Below, one piece after another: positions 47,484 through 60,244 of a stretch of DNA of 64,000 nucleotides. The position numbers and the translations under genes were made by a program. The stretch spans positions 3,421-67,420 of the forward strand of contig JAAAUF010000055.1 in the NCBI GenBank assembly GCA_015499985.1, written 5' to 3'. The stretch comes from Haplosporangium gracile (lineage: Eukaryota > Mortierellomycota > Mortierellomycetes > Mortierellales > Mortierellaceae). Position 1 is the stretch's first letter; every line of letters starts with the position of its first letter. The notes below the pieces were generated by a model. It saw nothing but the letters and a program-made list of their open reading frames with translations. It did not search any database and was not told where the DNA came from.

Positions 47484-48130
47484 TTAGGGCTTGGGAGGTC
47501 CCTTGTGGGCGAAATGAATTCTGCGGCATCCTCCTCGGCAGATGTGGAGTGCTTTCCTGAATCCGGGCAAGGTGTGGTTTCTGAATTGGGTCCATTCTTT
47601 CGAGCTGAATCCTTCCTTCTTCCAGTTAAAGTTCTTGGCGAAATAAGGCGTCTCATTCTCGGTCAGAGTCTTGGAGTTGCACAAAACGTAGGCCTCAAAG
47701 CTGTCCTTGGTGACCTTGGAGGCATTGCCCTTCAGCTTTTGAAGGTTTTTAATGCATGGCTATAGTACATTTTGTTCAAGAAAAAAATATGACAAGAATA
47801 TTTTCATCAGCTCGGGTGAATGAAAAAAAAAAAATACTGCAAGAGACAGATGGATAGATATTAAAACATGTATTGTACCTTGACGTGAGGCTGCATATTT
47901 TTGATCATATAAGACATTCTGCCGTAGTCCTTGACTTTCATGTATGTCTTCACGTTGATGTCGGGTGCATGGCCAAAGGGAGGAACGAGGTTGATGCATT
48001 GTGTTTGGCAGTCGACCACCTGGGCCATCTCCATTGGTGAATACACAGGGGCAGGGGCAGCAGCCTTCGCAGTAGCGCAGGCGACAGCTGTTCCCAATAA
48101 AAGGAGGAAGGCCTTGGAAATAGCAACCAT
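47484..48130 (-). CDS. Small secreted six-cysteine protein
   Basis: Two exons join in phase, 48130-47879 and 47759-47484 (175 aa). Residues 1-23 are a signal peptide (AFLLLLGTAVACATAKA). The mature part has six cysteines (VDCQTQC, PC, VLC, HIC, GGC), an even number suited to disulfides, plus PPFGHAPDINVKTYMKVKDY and an aromatic/Lys-rich C-terminal half. No transmembrane segment follows the signal peptide. I do not recognise a family. Size, secretion and cysteine content are those of a fungal small secreted protein, which could act on a host or in the extracellular matrix; this is inference. It is the only apparently intact gene in the 42.9-53.8 kb gene-poor block. Confidence 0.72.
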
Positions 48131-51100
48131 GTTTTAAAAGTGTACCGGAAAGGTTTGGGATGAGTGGAAGCGGAAGGGAATGGTTGATCGTTATGAAAAA
48201 AAAAGAAAAAGTTCACTTTGTTCGTTCTTTTATATTTTATCTCTTGGTCAGCTGCTGTTGATAGAGTTCAGCAGAAATAGAAATAAAGTAAATTAAATAA
48301 AGAGCAATGAAAAAAAAGGTGTCTCCTTTTTATTCTCCATTGCAGAAATTACGGGGCGGCCTAAGACAAAACACTCCATGAAAGAGTGCTCTGAGGCTAA
48401 AGAGAAGATTGCTCTGAGGCTAAAGAGAGGACTGCTCTGGGGCTAAAGAAAGGTGCTCTGAAGAGTCATGTTGAAGTGACTTTAAGGCATGTCTTAAGTG
48501 CCATGAACGTTAACAAAGTAACTGAAAGTGTGTGTATTTTGTGTGGAAAAGAGCAGGTGTGTGAGTGAGCTAGTGAAGAAGGAAGGAGGAATGGCTATAT
48601 TACTGACTGAAGAACTAAGAAGTAGGGGAATGAGCAGGGTAATTTTATATGTTAGGCTAATGGAGCAGAAGCAAAAAGTTAGACCCGGAGCCGGCTGAAC
48701 AGAAAAGACAAAGTGATAGTCTAGATAATGACAGAAAAAACAAGATTAGGAGGAACGAATGGCAACTGAATGGAAGTGGCGAGGCAGAGAGAAGGTCTAG
48801 AACTAAGGTAGCTTAATGATGATAATGAAGGTCCAGACTTGAGTAGCTGGATACGAATAGTGGGGGCATAGAGCTAGGGGTAGTTGTTAGTTTGTTGTCA
48901 CAGTATCGTGGTCTATTATACTGAGCTACATTCCTTGTTCCTTATCTTGTCTATGCCATCATTCTTGACATCCATTCCTTAGCCCTGTCCCCTTGTAGAA
49001 TACGCACGTAAATACCTCCTGTATAATAGACACCATCCGTTTCAGCCTCTGCCTTCTGGCCCTTTTACTCCAGTTCGCATCTTTTCACTACACTTGTCAT
49101 CACTCAAATTCTGCTGCTATCAGATTTGTACTCGTGTGTGAAAGCAATCTTGGAAAATATTCTTTTTGGTGGGCAAAGTGGCAGGGACAACATGCATGTC
49201 TGGGGGATTATGTCGAATTGACTTGATTTTTTTCAATCACAGAAAGGGATAAATTTTATTTATCCTCGGTCAAAACGCTTGCAACGGAAGATTTTTCCGA
49301 CAGCGCTTTCATAACGCTAAAAACGATTGTGGCAGGGGGGAGTATGATCTACTCCATTAAGAGCGTCTGCATAAACCGAGCGATCTCAGTTATCCCGTAG
49401 GCAGCAATTTCGCGACGAGTCAGGGTGTATGTCATTCTTGAAAGGAAATAATCTTTGCCAGCCTTTGGGTGATACCAAGAGCTAACTGTCGGTTCACTCG
49501 GATTTTGTGCTATAGTGATTTAGAAGACTGGCCAAGGCTGGTCTCTTGGGAGCAACAAGACGATGTAGTGTTGCAAATATTCCTCGGGAGCGTGCCATAC
49601 AGGACAGGTGGGCATAAAAGTTGAGTGAGGCCATCGGATGAGCCGGAAGAGAGCGTGGGGGAGTGATTGCTGGAGATACCGGACTACAGATTGCGTCCTT
49701 GCACAAGGTGGTTGAATGTTCAGAATATGGGCCATTGCGTGAGTTTGTCTTGGGGCTTATCTTTGTGGAAGCCGGCGGATCAAGTTGTCGATACCTGCAC
49801 GGAGTAGAGACCGTTGGGGCTGGAAACGGGCAACAGATTTATCCCATTTGGGAATCGCTGCCGAGCCTGTTTTTCAATGAACCCTCCTCCCTCGGATCGA
49901 CATTTCAAATTATCGGCATGACGGAGGCTTGACCGTGAAATGGGAATTTAAACTGGTGGTATGCGGAAGCTCTGCAGGACCAGGGATCTGAAGCTACAAC
50001 AAATCCAAGCTAAGTTTTCCAGCTAATCGACCTCCACAAACGAGCTTATACGAATCGGATCCTTGAGATCCACGAAATTCTTTGTGAGGACTGAGATTTT
50101 TACAAGTTGGATAATAAAATCCAATGTCAAAGTACAGACGCGTAAAACAGGATGAGAGGCTTTTACATCCGAGCAGGATCGACGTTTTTTTTTATTGTTT
50201 ACATAGAAAAGAAGGCGTTTCAATTCATATCCACCTTGGTTTTTTATATATCAATGCCAATATGAATAGAACGAGATGAGGAGGTTGCTAATGGAAGTCT
50301 AGATCGAGGTCTGACATCCCTTTCATTGAGTTCATTCTTATCGGCCAACCACCACAGAGACCCGATATCTGGAAAAGGCAGTAGATTCAGGAGCCGCCTA
50401 ATCGACCACGCCGTTATCGACGGTGACCCATGTTATATCGGCAAAAGTGAGGTTTTAAACGAACTGCTGTTGGGAATAAAGTATTTTAAAGGAAAACATC
50501 GGCGAACCTTCCGTTCAAGTGTAGGCAGATACTTAAAGTGTCCACGAGTCAATGAAAAATAAAGATGTCAAGATTGTTCAACCTGAATGGCTTCACAAAT
50601 CGATCGAATGTGAACGACGGAGTAGGGCCTAATTGATTGAGGTTTTAGTGAGTACTTTAAGTCTTCGAATCTGCATGTTTTTTGTTATTATTTTTATGCT
50701 TTTGGTGTGGAAATGATAATGTCGAAGGAAAAAACGAATACGCGAAGGAGGAATAAGGTATCTCAACTAACGTTACCAATTCTTTTTTTTTTGTTAATCA
50801 GGCCTTTCAAATCATCTGAGTATTTTGAAAGGCATGATTTAGGTGCAGATTGCGGACTGGTATTGGCGGAGTGTTTGTGACTAGGCTATCGGGACCGAAT
50901 CCCTTTTTTGAAACGCGTATTTGCGATCTCTGAAATGTATCGGTAAGTCGTGGTCGACACTTTTTTTTACTTTTTTTTCCTACGGAGCGCGCGTCGAACT
51001 ACTGCCGTCATATGATTATTGGGTCCATGTCTAGGCTCTAAAAATTATGTACGAGAGGAAGGTTTTAGACACAATGGGAGGAAAAAAAAATTTAAAAACA

Positions 51101-53820
51101 ATTGAGGCTAGAAAAGGTGCTAGCCTCAACTAAAGCCTTGTTTTATTATTTTATTTTATTTTTTTTTGCCTTGTACTCTGTTCTTTAGCGAATGTTCAAA
51201 TTATGTTCGCGCATATCGCGGATTTCTTTCTTTCTTAAAGCCATAAGGAGGATAGCGTGCTCATATCATGTGTGTCTATGGTCTGCGGATTAGGGGGAGA
51301 GGGTTCTCCCTGATCCTTTAATACGATCTGGAAGCTCAGCCAGGTCGAGCAGAAAAAGGCAGGACAGAGCTATATCGTCATAGAAAACATTCTCCAGGAA
51401 TTCAAAGTTCGCTCTATCCCCTGAAGAACTGTCCTTGCCGACTTTGCCAAGAAAATCGTAGTTGGCGAAGATGTTCAAACCAAAGCCGCAAGGATCGATC
51501 TCTAAAAAAAAAAACTCTGGAGCGTAATGACATCCTAGGCTCTTACACAGGTATTCGAATCGGACAAGCTCTTTATTGGTCAGACTAGCGCCTACGCCAT
51601 CAAGGCTTTAGCTGAAATGGCCCATATGATCCGCTACCTCCTAAGCATGGTAAGAAGGCTATCCTGATTTTTGATATGTGTTCGTTGGTGGTGTGTGATC
51701 TAGCCCTGCGAAATGAATTCCTAATTAATCGAGAATGACAACCTAACGTCGAGCTGTTTTTTCTCGTTGTCTGCCTGGAAAAATAGTGTAAGTGAAAACC
51801 AAATTTGTCGATCCTCCTACATTACGTGTACACATATGACAGAGACGTGATCAAGTTCACAAAATCAAGAAGACCAGCCGATGTAAAGATGCCAGTCAGT
51901 GCAACAGAAATTGAGCTCGGAGCATGTTTATTTTGAGGGATATTGAAAAGAGGAGATCCCAATTAACGTTTACTCTGGTGCTATTTTACATCAGTGCAAA
52001 TACGAATCGGCATAGGTTGCGCTCCCGAAAATGCTGAGATCCGACGATTGTTTTTTTCAATCGGACGCTCTGAGTTCAGTTGGGCTATCGTCCTCCGTGA
52101 CCCATTTGATAGCCGCAAAGGTAACAAATGATTCGAGACGACTTTGTTCTTAAAGGGGACGGCATGTCGAAGAGTGAATACCCAAGAATTTTTCCAACGC
52201 GTACATCTCGATCTGACTATTTAATTTTAAATATAAGCAGTAACATAGAAAACCATTGGAGACCATGGAATACGAGAATATCATGATCGTTCGCCCAGTA
52301 TAATTCCGTTACTTTATTGGCATGTGAAGAAAAGTCAGGGAAAAGCGAAGTATGTACTCTTCGGATTCGCCAACAGGTTTATTAATGTATTGCCATCCAT
52401 CTCAATTACACCTTCGCACATCGTGAATGTTTTAAAAGCCGGGAATCTGCAATTCGGTGACAAGTGACGGAAACGACGACAGCGAACTTGAAGATTAGGA
52501 CTCTCATAACGGTGGTATGGCCGTCGGCACGATGTTCAAAGGGGGAGCGATGGTGGAGAAAACAAAAACGACGAAAAGGGCAGGAACACTCAAGAAAGCA
52601 GTGGCGACGTTTACTATGAGAGTGGGTCAGACGGCCAGTAAGGTTGAAGCAATGCGCCTGGTGATGACCGTGATGTGAAAGGGTCTGATGAACAGCTTTG
52701 TAAAAGGAAGCGCAGCAACGTCGGAAAGAACGGTGATGGTCTTGCGGATACCGTTGGAAACAGAGATGAATATGACAATACGAATGGGAACAACATTTTT
52801 TCGTTTGCTTTTCTCTTCTTCGATTTTCTCTTCGCGTAGCACACGCTCCTTTCAAATATTCGTTTTCTTTTTCAAATGCGTTTTTTATAGTAGTGAGGAA
52901 AATGCACGCAAAAAAAAAAAAAAAAAAAAAAAGTCGCTATTGTTGTCATTTGACTCCAGTTCTCTACTAAAAACAAGAATGAAAAAGGCAGTAGCCCCTC
53001 CGGTAGAGGACGGGCCGTTTGGTGCTGAGTAATTGGGCCAGCGTAGTCAACCACAACCACATTTCCCTTTTTTATGCTTCCGCGGTTTTTTTTTGCTTTT
53101 GGTGGCGCCGACAAGTGAGCAAAAATGCCACGTTTTCGATGCACGCAAATGTTGATTATGGTTAGCTCACGCACACTCAGAGTATGCTCTCTCTCTTTCC
53201 ACGCCAATAGCGAGGGCCAAAATTACGAATAACAAGTCCTCTTTGCCTCTGTCTGCCTGTCCATCTGCATGCCCCTGCTTCAGACATTTCAATGAAGACG
53301 AAGAGGGCTGTGAAATGTGGTCAGCTACATACACGCACGCGATGCATGGCGCTGTCCTGTTTGCTTTTCCTTTTTTTTTCTTTGGACATCCCACTGACAT
53401 CCCACTTTCCTCGCGGCCTCATCTCGCCTGTGTCAACTTGCAAATTTGCCTTTTCCCACCTGCTGATGCATAAAGGAAAGGAGGCGCTCGCTCTTCTGTT
53501 GAGCTTGCAAGATTTGGTGAATATTTTTGACACCTCTCGTAAGCCCCGATCCCTCGCACACTGCTGCGTACATCATTCTTTTCTGTTTCTAGACGAATGA
53601 GCGCCGACGATAAAGGACACCCACATCTTCATAAGCGCATCATCACCATAGAACGATAGAATGACTTGTGAATTGATATAAAAAAAAAGACATCGTACGA
53701 AAAACACTTTAATACAAAGTAAACGGTTTGTTGTTCGTCTGTTTTATAAAAAAAATGCTATTTGTTTGCGAATGCGCTTCCAACAACTTCTGCAACGAAA
53801 CCCCTTTAGTTGACCCGGAT
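48131..53820. other. 5.7 kb gene-poor region with decayed or unrecognised fragments
   Basis: No open frame exceeds about 150 codons, and none has a recognisable domain or splices into a longer product by eye. A few short pieces look vaguely coding (50326-50562 on plus; 51290-51478 on minus; 51550-51660 on plus, reading FESDKLFIGQTSAYAIKALA) but are cut by stops. Base composition is more AT-rich than the gene-dense parts. An A/T-only stretch and an A run of about 22 lie near 52911-52932. The left end has a tandem repeat (48387-48465). Confidence 0.4.
48387..48465. repeat. Imperfect tandem repeat, about 23-bp unit
   Basis: Three consecutive copies of TGCTCTGAGGCTAAAGAGA-type sequence (third copy GGGGCTAAAGAAAGG) followed by a partial TGCTCTGA. 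Directly visible. Confidence 0.85.
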
Positions 53821-54440
53821 TTAATCGGACTTGGGGGCCTCCTTGTAGGAGATGGCGGCCTCCTCACCCATGGAGGCAATAACGGTGACGAGGAGCTAGT
53901 GAAGGAAGAAAAAAAAACAGATTGTATAAGTACTCCGTGTCATTGGAAAAATAGATTGAGAGCACACATGCAGTCCAGTGGCAATAGCACTGAAAAACGA
54001 GAAAAGCGGGGAGATAAACTTACATCCTTGCCTTCGTCGAAGTCAGCCTCCATCTTCTGGCCGAGCTCACCCTCGGGGACCTTGACATCGTCCTTCTGGT
54101 TAGAATCACCATCCAAGAGGTTGAGGAAACCATCGTCAATGTTGACGAGGGTGTACTCGACACGCTTGATGTTGGGGACATCCATGTTGTGGGTCGAGGG
54201 GGAGAGATCCTCGAGCTTCTTGCCGGTGAAGATATCGATGGCGACCAAGTGAACCTTGGCGTGACCGTGCTTGCCGGTCTTGGAAGTCGACATGTCGACG
54301 ATCTTGCAGGGGCGGCCCTTGATGACAACGTGTCCGTTCTTGCGGAGAGCGGAACACTGCATGGGGAAGGTCAAGGAAGCACCCGAGGAGGTACCCTCGA
54401 ACTGGACGTTGTGCTGCTCGTCGTCGTGGTTATCGGCCAT
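53821..54440 (-). CDS. TIF51A: Translation elongation factor eIF5A (hypusine-containing)
   Basis: Two exons join in phase, 54440-54024 and 53895-53821 (163 aa, typical eIF5A length). The N-terminal SH3-like barrel carries the hypusination loop [17 protein letters not shown]. The modified lysine would be Lys57 (the K of TGKHG). KIVDMST precedes it and the OB-fold domain follows ([35 protein letters not shown]). The C-terminus continues in exon 2 as [20 protein letters not shown]. eIF5A binds the ribosomal E site and relieves stalling, notably at polyproline, relevant here because several neighbours are proline-rich. Codon use is strongly biased to C/G-ending codons, as expected for a highly expressed gene. 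A CTAG acceptor-like site just before the ATG hints at a 5' UTR intron. Confidence 0.96.
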
Positions 54441-55962
54441 TGTGTCTAGCAGTGATTGAATGAGTTGATTGCGGATGGGAGGAAAGGAAGAGTAAGTTTG
54501 CTGTTAGTTTGTTGTTTAAAGCACATATGATTCGATAGTAATGTTGATGATGCTTTGGATAAGATAATGTCCTTCGGGTCAGAGCCACCAGAGAACTCTT
54601 GTTTGAGGTAACGAGGGTTGAGAAGGAGGCCTTCTCTCTCTGTATGTCTTTCTGTCTCCGTTGACTCTGTTATTTTTTTTCTTATTTGTTCTTTTCCCTT
54701 CTAAGATGTTTCCCAGGCGCGATACCACCTCCGTATGTGCGTCCCACTCTTCTTCAAACATATAAAAAATATTTTTTTCGTGTGTTGTGTGACCACCGAG
54801 GACTCATAACCCAACCCAGCCAAGTCAAATAGCCAAACTACGGATCAACCAGATGGCGCCCTCTCCTGGTGTGCTGTCGCAGGTCGTGTTGAGAGGGTGA
54901 TCAAGACAACTGATCTGTCCAAAAGGAAAGTGGAAGGGGTTGATATGTCCACAAGAGAAGGCAGTGACGGGATGAGGCTCCTTTTTTCCATCCTGGATGA
55001 CGCTTGATTCCCAAGAGGCGTGAGCGAGAGTAGCGAAGAAGGATCCTGTTCCGATAAAACATAAATATACATCATACGCACAAGTAGAGAGAGGGTGGAG
55101 GGGAGAGTGGAGATGAGGATAAAGGGAGGAAAGAGAGAGAGGAGAGAAGAGAAAAGAAGAAAAGAAAAGAAAAAGAAGGAAGGGGAGGTGATGGGGGGTA
55201 TGGGTGTGTGGTTATTACCTTGAAAAGTGGTGAGGAGAAAAGGGAAGAAGAGAACCGTACTTTGCGAGGCGAGTGCGGTTTTATCACCTCCCAAAAAAAA
55301 TTCTAAACAACAAAAAAAACAACATCACGGCGGGATTGGGTGATGTGGGATGTGTGCTGGCTCAGGCTGACTCCATGCTTCGTGCTATCTTCATGTAAAA
55401 ATTATCAAAAGTGCGGTGGGGGGAGAGGCAGCCAACCAGCCAGACGATGGCGGAGTCAGAAAAAAAAAAACATCACAACACAATTCCGACTTACGGGGCT
55501 TAGGTTCTATCACGTGCAGTATATTCTACGTGTCACCTCTAGAAATTAGGTCTTTTGTACGTATTCTTTGTTAACAGGAGAGACAGCAGAGGAAAATCTG
55601 CCTCAACAGCATTGCAGTCAGCACGTCCTGCCTGCCCAGTCAGCCAAGCCAAAAAGCAAAGCACGGAGGACACGATTCCATCACACCCGCTCCCTTTTGT
55701 CACCAATCCTCCTGCTTGCTTACTTACTTTTTCTTCCACTTTTTCTTCTTTCCTTTTTCGTCCTCTTTCTCTCCCTCCTCACACTTTGGAGCTATTCTCT
55801 ATTCAGCCGCCATCATACCCTCCCTATTCCTCATCCTCCCGCCCTCAACCACACACTACTCACTGGCCTCATCGACGCTGTCGTACACCAACAACGTACA
55901 TTTGACTCCTAACACAACGACCAACCGACACTCCACTTTTCGTTTAATCGCCTGCCACAACC
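54441..55962. promoter_or_regulatory. Divergent promoter region between eIF5A and AP-3 beta
   Basis: 1.5 kb between divergent start codons. It has a purine-rich stretch at 55085-55195 (plus strand), CT-rich sequence at 55730-55850 leading to the AP-3 beta start, and otherwise no coding sequence. Part of it is probably the eIF5A 5' UTR intron and promoter. Confidence 0.4.
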
Positions 55963-58900
55963 ATGTATAACGTGGACGCGTACCTCAAGTCACTTACATC
56001 CAATGCCGTCAAACTCTCAAAGAAGGTCCAGGATGGCATCGTTGAGAACACGCGCGACCTGCGTTTTGAGAACCAGGCTCACTTTCTCGACACCAACGAA
56101 GACAAGATGAGGTAAGTCAACGGACATCCACTTTTTATCTTTACAGAGTTGAAGTTAGAAAAGAATATAACGCTCAGGGGCCAGATAACCGATTAATAAC
56201 AACAGTATTAAACCAGCGAATAACCGTTTATTCTATCTCGTAACCGTGGACAAATAGGGAGATCCGTAAGAATCTGGATTCGAGATACGAAAAGGAGAAG
56301 CTGGATGGCCTGAAGCGCTTGATCGCTGTGAGTTTGCTTGTCAACGTGGCGGTGTCTGGCGAATCCCAACAGTCTGTCAACTTTGAACAGGACATGACCC
56401 ACTCACATTCCACCTGTGACCCCCATCTTGTCCCCTTAATTGATAGATGATCTCAAAAGGCAGGGATGTCTCCGAGTTCTTCCCAGACGTGGTCAAGAAT
56501 GTGGCCTCCAACAGCTTGGAGGTGCGCAAGCTTGTCTACATTTACATCTTGCGATATGCCGAGCAGGAACAGGATCTGGCACTTCTCTCCATCAACACCT
56601 TCCAAAAGGATCTAAGCGACAAAAATCAACTCATTCGCGCTATGGCCCTTCGTGTTATGTCTGGCATCCGCGTTCCCGTCATCAGCCCTATCGTCATGCT
56701 CGGTATCAAGAAGTGTGTCACGGACTTGTCACCCTATGTCCGCAAGATTGCCGCACACGCCATTCCTAAATGCTACCAGTAAGTATAAACCGGACAAAGC
56801 CATGAACTGAAGTGTACTTTTCAAGAAGTTCACTTTGTAAAAGAAGCGTCTAGGGAAACGAATACGCGGCGGATGGGAACAAGGCTACTTCGTTACGATT
56901 TTTTGCCCTTGCGGGACTTGAACGTTCAAGCAGGCTGACTTAATAATTATTTGGATCGCATTTTCTCACTCATGCATTTTTTCCCTCCGCTTACCCCATT
57001 ATCTTTCTTTGTAGGCTGGACCCAGCGCAAAAGGATGCTTTGATAGACATTATTTCGACAATGCTCGGCGACAACTCGACATTTACGATTGGAAGTGTGC
57101 TCATGGCGTTCAACCAGGTCTGCCCCGATAGACTGGATCTGATTCATCCTCAGTACAGGAAACTCTGCAAAATGCTCGTGGACATGGACGAGTGGGGTCA
57201 GATTACCGCTATGGATCTCTTGTTGCGATACTCTAGGTATATTGATGCCTTTTAATGATGTCATCTGTATATGGTAATCGGACACGCTAGGTACAGAGTC
57301 AAAGGCTGGTTTACCTGATACTTTGTCTCCTTTGCAATTCTCGTCCACGTCCAATAGAACGCAGTTTTTGAACCCAATTGGAAAGTCAACAGCACAGCCA
57401 GCAGCTCGGACCAAGAAAGAAAAGTCTGTTGTCAAATCATTTTACTCGGACGACGACTCGGATGTCTCTCACCACTCATCCGACTCCGAGTCCGACTCGT
57501 CTGAGGAGGAGAACAACTCTGTCGATCCTGATCTCGCATACCTGCTCAAGTGTGCCCTTCCTCTCCTGCAGAGTCGAAACAGTCAGGTATGAGAGCATCA
57601 GGAGCATGATGGCATGGATAGATTAAGGCAATGAAGGCAGCGGACGCTAATGTTACGCGGACATTTATTTTTTTATTTATCATTCACTAGGTTGTGCTGT
57701 CAGTGGCAAAACTATATATACATTTAGCGCCTGCGGAGGATTCCTACAAGATTGGACGGCCGCTTGTTCGCCTGCTCAGGACTCATCGGGAAATTCAATA
57801 TGTTGTATTGAACAACATTGTGGCGATTGCCAGCCAGCGGCCCTATGTTTTTGATCAGTTCTACCAACACTTTTTCGTCCGCTCGACCGACCCTGTTTTC
57901 ATCCGCAACCTCAAGTTGGACATCCTGACACTGATTGCAACCGAGAGCAACATTACTTTCATTCTTCGTGAGTTGCAGGAGTATGTCAAGAGCTCGAACA
58001 AGGGCTTTGTCACCCAGGCGATTGAGGCCATCGGTCATTGTGCCTCCAATATACCTGAAATGGCGGAAAGCTGTCTCGGAGGGCTTCTCAAATTGTCCTA
58101 CAGCAAATCTGGTATGTACTTCGGATGATACAGTCGCGTTTTTAACCCGTGCATTAATTGAACGATCAATTAACTCATGTTATATTTTGCCTTTGTGGTT
58201 TGTGTTCGCTTAGACTCTGTTGCTGCTCAATCGGTCGTGGCGATCCGTCGCTTGTTGCAGCAGAGACCAGACGACAGCGTATTTATGATTACACAGCTTA
58301 CCAAGGCACTGGATGAGATTACAGTACCATTGGCCCGCGCCAACATTTTCTGGCTGGTGGGACAGTATAGCAGTCAACTTCCGACAGTTGCACCAGATGT
58401 TCTCCGCAAGGCTGCCAAGTCATTTACCACTGAGGTGAGGTTTCACCGCCTTTAATTGTGTATATGATCATTTCTGGGAGCCTATCGGATGATGGACGGT
58501 TATCAGTTTTAACACGCGCTACTTTTTGATTGTTTCATCACTAGAGCGAATCAAGCAAGCTTCAAATTCTGACTCTTGGTGGCAAATTGGTGGCGTTGGA
58601 AGGCACGGCATCCAAAACCGTGAGCCTACTGTTTCAATATGTACTCAACATGGCACGCTATGACCTTGATTACGGCGTGCGCGATCGTGCTCGTTTCTTG
58701 CGCGCCCTTGTGTACGGGAAGCAGAAGGTCGCCTTGGTCACTATAGACCAGGAGTCTGATGAGAACGATCACGAGAACGGTCAGCATGAATCTGACACCA
58801 CGGAACAGGACCCTCAAGGTGATGAAGGTGGATTTGAATACAGCGAGAAGGAACTGAGCCTTTCGGATCACATCAAGGCCATTCTGTTGAGCGAAAAGGC

Positions 58901-59543
58901 AGCACCCGTTCAGGAGAACCCTTCACATGGTAGGTTTCACGACTAGGCAATTAATTGGCCGTATGTAATGACAACTGTGCCATTTAGATGTCTACGAACC
59001 CAAACTAAGCTTTTCTTCGTGTCATTAGGTCGCGAGCAATACAAGGTTGGGTCAATGTCATTGGTGTTGAATCGAGTTGTGGCTGGCTACGAGGCATTAC
59101 CAGATTGGCCCAAGGTGCAACCTGACCCGTCGGTGCGTCGACTGGCAGCAACGATGGAGGCGCCTGGATACATGAATGACCGGACCGGTTTCGGAAGTGA
59201 CTCTGTATACGCCAAGAGTCGCCAGGGACAGGACAGCGGTGCTGCTGAAGGCAAGGGACGGTATGACGGTCAGGCGGGTGCATACCGTGGCGCTGAGACG
59301 CTGGACAAGTTTTTGGAGTCATCTGACGAGGAGGCTAGCTCAGACGAGGATGATGACAGTGAGGAGGAAACGAGCGACGAAGAAGAGACGAGCGATGTGG
59401 ACGAGGAGGAGACGAGCGAAGAGGAGAGTGGGTCGGGAGAGGAGGATGACGACGATGAGGACGAAGAAAACGAGGAGGAGGCATCGTCATCGGAGGCGGA
59501 GGCGATTCTCCCACCTAAACGGGCCAATGGTCGACGCGGGTAG
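55963..59543 (+). CDS. APL6: AP-3 complex beta subunit (beta-3 adaptin)
   Basis: Nine exons join in phase: 55963-56111, 56258-56327, 56447-56778, 57015-57236, 57358-57586, 57691-58111, 58214-58434, 58545-58929, 59029-59543 (847 aa). The adaptin N-terminal HEAT solenoid is clear: [80 protein letters not shown], and later [15 protein letters not shown]. Acidic Ser inserts after the fifth exon and the Asp/Glu/Ser-rich C-terminal hinge are typical of beta-3 rather than beta-1/2 adaptins. AP-3 sorts cargo from Golgi/endosomes to the vacuole. The protein ends in the acidic hinge without an ear domain, as in yeast Apl6 (about 809 aa). Confidence 0.93.
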
Positions 59544-60244
59544 ATATTGTCCGCAAGTCAAGATGCCAGATCGATACCGATCGGGCACCGTGCTATGTCA
59601 CGGAACTAGAGGGGCGCTTTAATGCGCGCACCATAGCATAGCAAAGAATCACATTGCATAACAAGCTCTCCGTGCGCACGCCCCCTCGGGAGGCAACGCA
59701 CTAGTCGCAGCTGTGCTGACAAAAAGAACAAATAAGAACGACTGCCAAAGATGATGCTGCTACTACTGGCCACACCTCACGTTCTTTTTATTCTTTTTTG
59801 ATTGACATTCCTCTTGTCCTGTTGGTATGGCGCGGATGTATGACTTTCGGGGCAAGGGTTCATGTCCTCTTCTCGTTTTTTTTTCATCCTATTTTCCTTC
59901 AACCTTTTACGATGAATTCTCGCTTCCCACTCTCTTTTCTTCTCTTCTTTTGCCTGACTCATAGCAACCCCAGCTTACCTCTTATTTTTTTTCTCTTGGT
60001 CCCGTAGACCATTGCATCTCCGCTCCGTCGCTCCCTTTTCTTTTTTATTTTAATTGCCACTCATTGATTATATCTTTTAAGTTCAACTGTCACGGTCCTA
60101 TCGATCCGACACACCCTTTTTTTTTTTCTTTCTTTTTCTTTTCTTTTCTTTTCTCTTATCTCTTTTATTGTTTTCGACCCACGTTGTCTCCTTTTCTTTC
60201 CTTTTTTCTCTTCCTTCTACTTTTTACAATACCCTCTTCCAACC
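59544..60244. other. Intergenic region with pyrimidine-rich leader
   Basis: 700 bp between AP-3 beta and the mitochondrial carrier. From about 60000 onward it is almost all T and C on the plus strand. No other feature seen. Confidence 0.4.

Noticed and set aside
49494..49932. Overlapping open frames on both strands at 49.5-49.9 kb
   Set aside because: No recognisable domain in any frame and no supporting splice structure; left as unassigned.
56890..56940. tRNA-like T-loop (GTTCAAGTCC on the minus strand)
   Set aside because: The flanking bases do not form a T stem or acceptor stem, and the segment lies inside an AP-3 beta intron.
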